Assembly: GCF_004341105.1 (NCBI RefSeq)
Contig: NZ_SLZK01000005.1
Coordinates: 372,001 to 436,000, forward strand
Reading direction: 5' to 3'
Source: Rhizobium sp. BK418
GTDB taxonomy: Bacteria; Pseudomonadota; Alphaproteobacteria; Rhizobiales; Rhizobiaceae
DNA: 64,000 nt
In this document: positions 15,896 to 24,500 of the stretch, one piece after another
Layout: the number at the start of each line of letters is the position of its first letter
Position numbering within the stretch: position 1 is the first letter of the stretch
The notes under the pieces: generated by a model
Databases searched by the model: none
What the model saw: only the letters and a program-made list of their open reading frames with translations
Told to the model about the DNA's origin: nothing
Program-made: the position numbers and the translations under genes

Positions 15896-16930
15896 ATGGG
15901 TTTCAAAGTTGCAATCGCCGGAGCGACCGGAAATGTCGGGCGGGAAATGCTCAACATTCTCTCCGAGCGCGGTTTCCCGGCTGATGAAGTCGTAGCACTC
16001 GCCTCCGCCCGCTCCCAGGGCACCGAGGTTTCCTACGGCGACCGGACACTGAAAGTCTCCAATCTGGAGAATTATGATTTCTCCGATACCGATATTTGCC
16101 TGATGTCGGCCGGCGGCGAAGTTTCCAAGCGCGTCTCTCCGAAGATCGGCCAGCAGGGCTGCGTCGTCATCGACAATTCCTCGGCCTGGCGCTACGACGC
16201 CGACGTGCCGCTGATCGTTCCGGAAGTGAACCCGGACGCGATCTCGCTCTTTACCAAGCGCAACATCATCGCCAACCCGAATTGCTCGACCGCCCAGCTC
16301 GTCGTCGCGCTGAAGCCGCTGCATGACTTCGCCAAGATCAAGCGTGTTGTCGTCTCGACCTATCAGTCGGTTTCCGGTGCCGGCAAGGACGGCATGGACG
16401 AGCTCTTCAATCAGACGCGTGCTGTCTTCGTTGCGGACCCGATCGAAAATAAGAAGTTCACTAAGCGGATCGCTTTCAACGTCATCCCGCACATCGACGT
16501 GTTCATGGAAGACGGCTACACGAAGGAAGAATGGAAGGTTCTGGCTGAAACCAAGAAGATGCTGGATCCGAAGATCAAGGTGACCTGCACTGCCGTGCGC
16601 GTTCCCGTCTTCATCGGCCATTCGGAAGCCGTCAACATCGAGTTCGAAAACGAGATCACCGCCGATCAGGCGCGCGACATACTGCGCGAGGCACCGGGCT
16701 GCCTTGTCATCGACAAGCGCGAGGACGGCGGCTATATCACGCCTTACGAATCCGCTGGCGAAGACGCGACCTACATTTCGCGCATCCGCGAGGACGCAAC
16801 CGTCGAGAACGGCCTCAACATCTGGGTGGTCTCCGACAACCTGCGCAAGGGTGCCGCTCTCAACGCCATCCAGATTGCCGAGCTGCTTGTCAACCGCGGT
16901 CTCGTCAAGCCGCGCAAGCAGGCAGCCTGA
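15896..16930 (+). CDS. asd: Aspartate-semialdehyde dehydrogenase
   Basis: Asd reduces aspartyl phosphate to aspartate semialdehyde with NADPH, feeding lysine/diaminopimelate, threonine and methionine synthesis. The 344-residue product shows the NADP-binding start VAIAGATGNVGREML, the catalytic Cys in IIANPNCSTAQLVVALKPL, the region VSTYQSVSGAGKDGMDEL and the phosphate/His region VPVFIGHSEAVNIEFE. It is a single gene with a strong terminator. The 75-base GC palindrome context upstream may influence its expression. Identity is secure. Confidence 0.97.
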   Translation: MGFKVAIAGATGNVGREMLNILSERGFPADEVVALASARSQGTEVSYGDRTLKVSNLENYDFSDTDICLMSAGGEVSKRVSPKIGQQGCVVIDNSSAWRYDADVPLIVPEVNPDAISLFTKRNIIANPNCSTAQLVVALKPLHDFAKIKRVVVSTYQSVSGAGKDGMDELFNQTRAVFVADPIENKKFTKRIAFNVIPHIDVFMEDGYTKEEWKVLAETKKMLDPKIKVTCTAVRVPVFIGHSEAVNIEFENEITADQARDILREAPGCLVIDKREDGGYITPYESAGEDATYISRIREDATVENGLNIWVVSDNLRKGAALNAIQIAELLVNRGLVKPRKQAA

Positions 16931-16955
16931 TACCATTTGTGAACCATCAAATGCT

Positions 16956-16985
16956 AAAGCCCTGCTCGACGAGCGGGGCTTTTTC
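16956..16985 (+). terminator. Rho-independent terminator of asd
   Basis: AAAGCCCTGCTCG pairs with CGAGCGGGGCTTT (one T-G wobble) around a very short loop, followed by TTTT. It begins 26 bases after the asd stop. Confidence 0.92.
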
Positions 16986-17099
16986 GGGCATATGCGGCCG
17001 TATAAGCGCTCGCTAAAAGGTGATCGTGACAAAATCGAGCGTGGCTGGCATTCTCTTGCCCGGCTTAAAAACTAGGCAGATCGAGAACGGGGTTTCATA

Positions 17100-17921
17100 A
17101 TGCGCATGATAAAGTTGTTTCTGGTGGCCGCCGCGGCAATGGGCGTCCTCCATGCGGTACCGGCATTTGCGCAGGGCCCGCAATGCGGCAATACCAGTGC
17201 TGGTTTTGATGCCTGGGTTGCCGACTTCAAGCAGACGGCAGCAGCGAACGGCGTCAGCCAGTCGGTCCTCAACCGCGCCTTCGCAAATGTCAGCTACAAT
17301 AGGCCGACGATTTCAGCCGACCGTGGCCAGAAGAGCTTCAAACTGTCCTTCGACGAGTTCATGAAGAAGCGCGGCGGTGCTGCCGTCATCTCTCGTGGCC
17401 GTTCGATGAAAGCCGCCAACCAGCCGCTTTTTGCCTCTATCGAGCGCCGTTTTGGCGTTCCGGCCGGCCCGCTGATCGCCATCTGGGGCATGGAAACCGG
17501 CTTTGGCAGCTATATGGGTAACCAGCATACGATGTCGGCCGTCTCCACCCTCGCTTATGACTGCCGCCGTTCGGAATATTTCACCGATCAGCTTTATGCA
17601 GCCCTGCAGCTCGTTTCAGAGGGCTACCTCAGCCCGCAAGCCCGAGGTGCTGCCCACGGCGAAATTGGCCAGACCCAATTCCTGCCGCGCAACGTCGTAA
17701 GCTACGGCGCCGACGGTGACGGTGACGGCCGCATCGATATGGTCGGATCCCGCGCCGACGCCCTAGCGTCGACCGCCAATTTCCTCAAAGGCCATGGTTG
17801 GCGTGCCGGCGCCGGTTACCAGCCGGGCGAGCCGAACTTCGTTGCCATCCAGGGCTGGAATGCCGCGACGGTCTATCAGCAGGCAATCGCCTATATCGGC
17901 CAGCAGATCGACGGCAATTGA
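17100..17921 (+). CDS. Lytic murein transglycosylase (MltB-like)
   Basis: A 273-residue secreted protein with a signal peptide (MRMIKLFLVAAAAMGVLHAVPAFAQ, about residues 1-25). It belongs to the MltB/SLT_2 group: FDAWVADFKQTAAANGVS at the front, catalytic Glu in IWGMETGFGSYMG, the GEIGQTQFLP motif, and TANFLKGHGWRAG. It cleaves peptidoglycan between MurNAc and GlcNAc with 1,6-anhydro product formation. There is no lipobox, so it is periplasmic and soluble. A DGDGDGRIDM stretch resembles a calcium-binding loop, as seen in this family. Confidence 0.92.
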   Translation: MRMIKLFLVAAAAMGVLHAVPAFAQGPQCGNTSAGFDAWVADFKQTAAANGVSQSVLNRAFANVSYNRPTISADRGQKSFKLSFDEFMKKRGGAAVISRGRSMKAANQPLFASIERRFGVPAGPLIAIWGMETGFGSYMGNQHTMSAVSTLAYDCRRSEYFTDQLYAALQLVSEGYLSPQARGAAHGEIGQTQFLPRNVVSYGADGDGDGRIDMVGSRADALASTANFLKGHGWRAGAGYQPGEPNFVAIQGWNAATVYQQAIAYIGQQIDGN

Positions 17922-17946
17922 AGAGACAATAAGAAGCTAATGTGAG

Positions 17947-17970
17947 CGCCGCATGAGAATGCGGCGTTTT
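17947..17970 (+). terminator. Terminator after the MltB-like gene
   Basis: CGCCGCAT-GAGA-ATGCGGCG, a perfect 8-bp stem, followed by TTTT. The GGDEF gene converges from the right and ends at 17985. Confidence 0.92.
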
Positions 17971-17984
17971 CATATGCAGAAATC

Positions 17985-19610
17985 CTAGGTGCTGTCGGCA
18001 GCATTACGTCGCCCCTCGTGCGAGGAGGCCGTGGGAACGACCGGTCCGGCGACGACGCAATTGCGTCCTGAAGCCTTGGCTGCATAAAGCGCCAGGTCGG
18101 CGCGCTTCACCAGATCATCGAAATTGCGGTTGCTCGTGGCATTTGCACGACCCGCGCAGCCAAAGCTCGCTGTAACTCGCAAAAGCTCGCCGCTCGGCAG
18201 CTCGATATCCGCAGCCTCGATGGCCAATCGGACACGTTCCGCGACGGTGGCCGCATCCTCGGGCATCGAATCCGGAAGAAGTGCCATAAACTCCTCTCCT
18301 CCATGGCGAACCAGAAGATCGAAGGAGCGGAAATTTTCCCGTGCGATGCGGGCTACCTGCTTCAGCACTATATCGCCGGCATCATGGCCATGCGCGTCGT
18401 TGATCTTCTTGAAGTGATCGAGATCGAATAGCACGACGGAAATCCAGCGTGATCCATACTCAGCTTGCGTCAGGAGCGCTAAAGCGGCAGCTTCGAAACC
18501 ACGGCGATTGTAAAGGCCTGTCAGAAGATCGGTTTGGGCGGCATTGCGCAGCTCATTGACAAGCAATTCACGCTCTTCGGTGACACGAGCGACGAGACGA
18601 ACGCCCCGAACTGCAAGCACTGCAATAAGGGCAACAAGCAGCACCAATCCGGATGACAGCGCAAGCACGACTGTCATGTGAATATGCGAGCGCATCGACA
18701 GCTTCTGCCCGGTCACATGGATGTCGTCGGTGACGGAATCGATCTTCTGTCTCAGAAAATCCAGCCGCTCATTCTGGATACCAAGCCATTTGTCCCGGAT
18801 CGTTTTATCCGGCCGCAGCGCACCGGAAACCATGGCCTGGGTGAGGGTATCGGCCCAGACCTCGTCAGGTTGGGCTCGATAGACAAGAATTTCCCGCACG
18901 ACGGACGAAGAAGATTGGAAGCGCAGGCGATCCATGCCGTTACCGAGCATCATCTCGCCCTGGACGAGCTGCCCATGCGACATGGGTGAGAAATCGGCGC
19001 GGTCGAAGTAACGCTGCCCGAGGCTACCGATCAGCCGCTCGCCATAATAGGTCAGCAAGATGCTCATCAGCTCGTTAGATTTGCGCAACAGCACGGGGTC
19101 GTGGATCCGTGACGAAAGTGATTCGACAAGGCCAAGTTGCTTCAGCCCAGCCTGACCATAGATGTGAACCGGGTTGCCATCCTTGCCGTAATACCCCTGA
19201 TCGACCGCCGAACGGGTGGCGATGATGCGGCTATAGGCGAGGCGGAGATCGGAAAGCTGCGACTGCAGGCCGAGATCGAGCGTTCCGATAGGCGGAATGC
19301 TGGCGTTGAAATGCGCGCGTTCGCTGTCGAGCGCGCTGCGCCTTTCCTTCATGGACGCCTTGGTCGTCTCGTCGGGATTGTTAACATAGATTCGCGTCGC
19401 AACCAGTTCTGCTAGGATCTCATTAGCGGCAATTGATCCTCCACGAGCAAGAACATCCGCAAAGAGGTGGTCATTTTCGAGCGCCTGGTATTGCATGAGC
19501 GAAGAGCGGATCAACACCACTCCTTCGGCAACCATGAAGACGAACGGCAGCAGGATAGCGACCAACACTGCCCTGCTTGTGTTCTTGAATTTCACTGATT
19601 CGAAATTCAT
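17985..19610 (-). CDS. Membrane-anchored diguanylate cyclase (GGDEF)
   Basis: About 541 residues from MNFESV. It has a membrane helix at about 15-37, a long helical periplasmic sensor of about 280 residues, a second helix (VVLALSSGLVLLVALIAVLAV), a short linker and a C-terminal GGDEF domain. The domain starts DLLTGLYNRRGFE, with VVLFDLDHFKKIND and the active site RHGGEEF. RSFD lies five residues before GGEEF and matches the RxxD inhibitory c-di-GMP site, so product feedback is likely. There is no EAL domain. It should make c-di-GMP in response to a periplasmic signal; the ligand is unknown. Confidence 0.92.
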   Translation of the reverse strand: MNFESVKFKNTSRAVLVAILLPFVFMVAEGVVLIRSSLMQYQALENDHLFADVLARGGSIAANEILAELVATRIYVNNPDETTKASMKERRSALDSERAHFNASIPPIGTLDLGLQSQLSDLRLAYSRIIATRSAVDQGYYGKDGNPVHIYGQAGLKQLGLVESLSSRIHDPVLLRKSNELMSILLTYYGERLIGSLGQRYFDRADFSPMSHGQLVQGEMMLGNGMDRLRFQSSSSVVREILVYRAQPDEVWADTLTQAMVSGALRPDKTIRDKWLGIQNERLDFLRQKIDSVTDDIHVTGQKLSMRSHIHMTVVLALSSGLVLLVALIAVLAVRGVRLVARVTEERELLVNELRNAAQTDLLTGLYNRRGFEAAALALLTQAEYGSRWISVVLFDLDHFKKINDAHGHDAGDIVLKQVARIARENFRSFDLLVRHGGEEFMALLPDSMPEDAATVAERVRLAIEAADIELPSGELLRVTASFGCAGRANATSNRNFDDLVKRADLALYAAKASGRNCVVAGPVVPTASSHEGRRNAADST

Positions 19611-19679
19611 GACCAATCCGCGCGCGTTGCACCTTGTAAGCGAGCTTATTGGAATATCTTAAAAAACCGATAAAGCTGC

Positions 19680-20327
19680 CTATCCCAAGATTTCGGGACG
19701 GATGAAGTCGAGTGTCTCAGAATCCATCACCCAGAGCTCGCCGGTCGAGATATCGAACCATGCGCCATGCAGCTCCAGCTTGCCTTCCTCCTCGAGCGCC
19801 TTGATATCAGGAAAAGTCCTGAGATTGCTGATCGAGTTGCGGATGGAGACCCGCTCCAGCGCCGTCTGCCGCTCGGCAGCTGTCATGACGTTGTTGCTGC
19901 CGATCTGTTCGGCGGCGGGGCGAACAAGCGACATCCAGCGACCGATGAAATCGCCCGGCGACAAAGGCTCGGCATCGGGATCGAGCGCGGCGCGGATACC
20001 GCCGCAGCGACCATGGCCCATGACGACGATGTTCTTGACCTTCAGCGCCTGAACGGCAAATTCGAGAGCCGCCGATGTTGAGTGAAAATGGCCGTCCGGT
20101 TCATATGGCGGCACCATGTTCGCAACGTTTCGGATGACGAACAGCTCACCAGGCCCTGCATCGAAGATCAGTTCTGGAGCCGCACGCGAGTCGCAACAAG
20201 CAATGACGAGCGTCGTCGGATTCTGCCCGTTTTCCGCAAGCTGCCGATATCGGTCGCGAGCGTCGGCATAGCGCCCGCTCATGAAGTTGCGATAACCGTC
20301 CAAAAGGGAGTTGGGAAAGCTCATCAT
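19680..20327 (-). CDS. Beta-class carbonic anhydrase
   Basis: A 215-residue enzyme interconverting CO2 and bicarbonate. Zinc ligands are visible: C45 in the CCDSRAAPE block with the Asp-Arg dyad, then His and Cys in VVMGHGRCGGIRA. The region VIRNVANMVPPYEPDGHFHSTSAALEFAV is typical of the proteobacterial branch. It is cytoplasmic. The start is one of two adjacent ATGs (20327 or 20324). It stands between a diguanylate cyclase gene and a pyridoxal kinase gene on the same strand, with 60-70 base gaps. Confidence 0.95.
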   Translation of the reverse strand: MMSFPNSLLDGYRNFMSGRYADARDRYRQLAENGQNPTTLVIACCDSRAAPELIFDAGPGELFVIRNVANMVPPYEPDGHFHSTSAALEFAVQALKVKNIVVMGHGRCGGIRAALDPDAEPLSPGDFIGRWMSLVRPAAEQIGSNNVMTAAERQTALERVSIRNSISNLRTFPDIKALEEEGKLELHGAWFDISTGELWVMDSETLDFIRPEILG

Positions 20328-20387
20328 GCCCCTGGATTAACGCGTGCGCGAGCCAAGATCAACTGCTGCGCTGCAATAGAATGAGAG

Positions 20388-21263
20388 CTATTTTTTTCGT
20401 CGTTGGACAGGATGGACGAGATGGCGCATTTGCACCATTGCCATAGGCGTCGAAAGGCTCGAAGCATCGCTTGCCAGCATCAGTTCGTTACTGCCGCGCT
20501 TGACGGCACGCGCCAGCACTTCGAACACGCTTGCCGTGGCAAGCTGCAACGCCTGTTCGTCCTCCATTCCCGAGAGCAAGCGGGACAGGAAGAGGGCGGC
20601 GAGCAAATCGCCGAGGCCATTCGGTGGGTTCTCGACGACACGATGTTCGGCAAGCAGGGCATGCTTTCCGGAGAGATAGAGGTTACCGGTGCTCCCCGTC
20701 ATCATCGGCACCGCCGACGTGACCAGCATGCGTGAAGGGCCGAGCGCGAGTGCAGCTTCCATGACCGCTCCGTTATCATCGAGTGCAGCGCCCGAAAGCC
20801 AGGCGAGCTCGTAACGGTTCGGCGTTGCGAGTGAAGCAAGCGGTATCAAATGATCACGGATCGCCTCGGCCGTTGCTTCCGGCACGTAGAGACCACCGAG
20901 ATCGCCCATGACCGGATCGCAGACATAAAGCAACTCCGGATTCTTCTCACGCAAGGACGCAACGAGTTTCGCAACGGAGCGAGCCTGGGCCGCATTGCCG
21001 AAGTAGCCTGACAGGACGGCTTTGACCTCGCCGATCCACGGCGCACGGATGAGATCGTCGATCGCCGCCTCGAAATCGGCCTCTGCAAAAGTGAGTCGTG
21101 TCGATCGGCCGTGACCGGGGTGCCAGGGCAGCACGATCGTGGGCAGCGCCCAGACCTGATGGCCAAGCGTTTCCAGCGCGAAGACCGCGGCCCGATTTCC
21201 GACCGATCCGCGCACGACATGGCTGGAGATGACGATGACTGCGCCTGCTGCGTTTTCCGACAT
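20388..21263 (-). CDS. pdxY: Pyridoxal kinase (PdxY-like)
   Basis: A 291-residue ribokinase-fold vitamin B6 kinase. Visible blocks are VISSHVVRGSVGNRAAVFALE, then WALPTIVLPWHPGHG, CDPVMGDLGGLYVPE (ATP/substrate) and TPNRYELAWLSG. The anion-hole/catalytic region NPPNGLGDLLAALFLSRLL has Gly-Leu-Gly-Asp with D as base. It phosphorylates pyridoxal to PLP for salvage. PdxK cannot be wholly excluded, but the motif set and length fit PdxY. The C terminus is basic (HPVQRRKK). Confidence 0.9.
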   Translation of the reverse strand: MSENAAGAVIVISSHVVRGSVGNRAAVFALETLGHQVWALPTIVLPWHPGHGRSTRLTFAEADFEAAIDDLIRAPWIGEVKAVLSGYFGNAAQARSVAKLVASLREKNPELLYVCDPVMGDLGGLYVPEATAEAIRDHLIPLASLATPNRYELAWLSGAALDDNGAVMEAALALGPSRMLVTSAVPMMTGSTGNLYLSGKHALLAEHRVVENPPNGLGDLLAALFLSRLLSGMEDEQALQLATASVFEVLARAVKRGSNELMLASDASSLSTPMAMVQMRHLVHPVQRRKK

Positions 21264-21413
21264 GACATCCGAATCCGAATTCTGACCGCCGTTGATGATC
21301 TTTTTGACGAGGCGCTGTCAACCATTCTTCACGCGAGCGTGGAAATGTGCCTCGGGGCGAAAAAGCCGGATAAGGACGCTTTGCCCTCCATCGACACAAA
21401 ACGACCCAAAAAC

Positions 21414-21491
21414 TTTCGAAATCTCTCGCCAGCATAGTCAAAAAAGCACGAAAACTACTTTTCGAAGCCCCTTTTTAAAGATTCTTTCGAA
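21414..21491. repeat. Three TTTCGAA motifs upstream of glutamate dehydrogenase
   Basis: TTTCGAA occurs at 21414-21420, 21460-21466 and 21485-21491, each containing the palindrome TTCGAA. All lie within 130 bases of the gdhB start. They may be regulator sites or chance; the 277-bp gap (21264-21540) holds no gene. Confidence 0.4.
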
Positions 21492-21540
21492 GAGCCTTCT
21501 GCTAACTTGCCCATATCAAAACAAATCGGGGGGATGATCC

Positions 21541-24500
21541 ATGGCTGCCAGAAACAATCCAAAACGGGAAAAGCAGATCGAAAGCGCGCGCAAGATCGCG
21601 GCTACAACCGGCGAACCCCATCTCGACCCCGAAATCCTCTTCGGCCGGGCCAGCGGCGACGACCTCGAACTCTACACACCGGAAATGCTTGCGCTTTCCG
21701 CCGTGCATTCGGCAGCCGAAATTACCGCCTGGAACCGCAAGACACCTCGTGTCAGCATCGACACGGTCGCCGATGTCGCCCCCGATGGCATCGCAGTCTC
21801 CATCCTTTCGGTGACGGATCACAACAAGCCCTTCCTGTACGAATCCGTCATGGGCGAGGTGACCAGCACATATCGCGACATCTGCATGGCAGTTCATCCG
21901 ATCCTGATCCTGGAGGACGGCAAGGGCCCTGAACTCTATTCCGCCGATGTACCGAGCGACCCGGCTAAGCGGGTCAGCCACATCCAGCTTCATATATCAC
22001 CGCTCAGCCCCTCACAGGCCACCGATCTGATCAAGCGGATCAAGGCAGTGCTCGAGCAGGTAGAGCTTGCCGTCTCCGATTGGAAGCCGATGCTTGCCCG
22101 GGTCGATGAAGTAATTTCAGAGCTTTCGAACTATAACGCCAGCCGCAAGAAGGTCGATCGCGACGAAGCAATCGCCTTCCTGACCTGGCTGCGTGACGAG
22201 AACTTCACCTTCCTCGGTATGCGCGACTACATCTATTCCGGCAAAGGCCCGGATGCGAAGGTCGAACGCGACAAGGGAACGGGCCTCGGCATTCTCTCCA
22301 ATCCTGAAGTTCTCGTTCTGCGCACCGGCAAGGACGCCGTCACGACGACGCCCGAAATCCTCGCCTTCCTCGATGGTCCGGACTTCCTGATCGTCACCAA
22401 GGCCAATGTGAAATCCATCGTCCACCGCCGTGCCTATATGGACTATGTCGGCGTCAAGCGCTTCGACACCCAGGGCAACGTGACAGGGGAGTTGCGCATT
22501 GTCGGCCTTTTCACGTCAACTGCCTACACCTCTTCGGCCTCTGAAATTCCGCTGCTGCGATCCAAGATCGAGAAGGTGAAGGAGCATTTCGGCTTCGACC
22601 CGATGAGCCACTCGGGCCGCATGCTCGATAACACGCTAGAGTCCTATCCGCGTGACGATCTTTTCCAAATCGATACCCCGCTGCTTGCGACCTTCGCCGA
22701 GCAGATCAACGACCTCGCCGATCGCCCGCGCGTGCGAGTGCTACCGCGCATCGACCATTTCGACCGCTTCGTCTCCGTCATCGTCTTCGTGCCGCGCGAG
22801 GAATATGACTCGATCGTGCGAGAGCGGATCGGCACTTATCTGAAAACCGTCTACGACGGCCGCGTTTCGGCCTACTACCCCGCCTTCCCAGAAGGTGGGG
22901 TGGCTCGCGTTCACTTCATCATCGGCCGCTCGGGCGGTAAGACGCCGCGTATCCATCAGGCCAAGCTTGAGGAGACGATCCGCCAGATCACCGCACGCTG
23001 GGACAGCCGCTTCGAGATGCTCGCCGGCCCCAAGGCGCCGAAGCTCGGCGTCAGCAATGCCTTCCAGGAAGCCTTCACGCCGAATGAAGCGGTCGGCGAC
23101 CTCCCCGACATCGCCGCATGCGCCGCCGGCGAACCGATCCGCATCGAATTCTACTATCGCCAGGACGATGAACGCGGCCGCATCCTGTCTCTGAAGATCT
23201 TCCATTCCGGCGAGCAGCTGCCGCTGTCGCGCCGCGTGCCCCTGCTTGAAAACCTCGGTTTCAACGTCCTGAGCGAACGGACCTTCGATATCGAAGTTCC
23301 GGCCGCCGACGGCACCATCAACATCGTGGTGCTGCACGACATGGAACTCGAAGCGCGCAGCGGCGCGGACATTGACCTCGCACGTTTTGGCGCACCGCTT
23401 GAAGAAGCCTTCGTTGCAGCTTTCAACGACACGATCGACAATGACAGCTTCAACCGGCTGATCCTGTCGGCCGGCCTCTCGGCCCGCGAGGTGAATGTGC
23501 TGCGCGCCTATGCGCGCTATCTGCGCCAGGCCGGCATCGCCTATTCACAGGATTATATCGCAACCACCCTCGACAAATATCCTTCCATCGCCGTCTCGAT
23601 CTTCCGCCTCTTCCACGACACACTCGATACGAAGCTGTCGGAAAAGGCTCGTATCAAGAAGCTTGCCGAACTGCATCAGGCAATCGAAGCCAAACTTGCC
23701 GACGTGCCGAGCCTGGATGACGACCGTATCCTGCGACGCTACGTCAACATCGTCGATGCGACTCTGCGCACCAATTATTTCCAGCGTAACGCCGATGGGA
23801 CACCGAGGGCAATTCTCGCCTTCAAGCTCGACCCGCATTTGGTCGACGGTCTACCGGAGCCGAAACCCTTCCGCGAAATCTTCGTCTATGGCGTGGAAGT
23901 GGAAGGCGTGCATCTGCGCTTCGGCCGCGTTGCCCGCGGCGGCCTGCGCTGGTCGGACCGCGCCGAAGACTACCGCACCGAAGTTCTGGGCCTCGTGAAG
24001 GCGCAGCAGGTCAAGAACGCCGTGATCGTGCCTGTCGGTGCCAAGGGCGGATTCTATCCCAGGAAACTGCCGGTCGGCGGCAGTCGCGAAGAGATCTTCA
24101 ATGCGGGCAGGGAAGCTTATAAGACCTACATCCGTACGCTGCTCTCCATTACCGACAACATTTCCGGCGCCGACATCATCCCGCCCGATAATACGGTGCG
24201 GCTCGATGGCGATGACCCTTACTTCGTCGTCGCGGCCGATAAGGGCACGGCAACCTTCTCGGATACCGCCAATGCCCTCGCTCAGGAAGCCGGCTTCTGG
24301 CTGGACGACGCCTTTGCATCGGGCGGCTCGGCTGGCTATGACCATAAGAAGATGGGCATTACCGCCCGCGGCGCTTGGGAAACTGTGAAACGTCACTTCC
24401 GTGAGATGGATATCGACATTCAGACGACGCCCTTTACGGTAGCAGGCGTTGGCGACATGTCGGGTGATGTTTTCGGCAACGGTATGCTGCTCTCGCCGAA

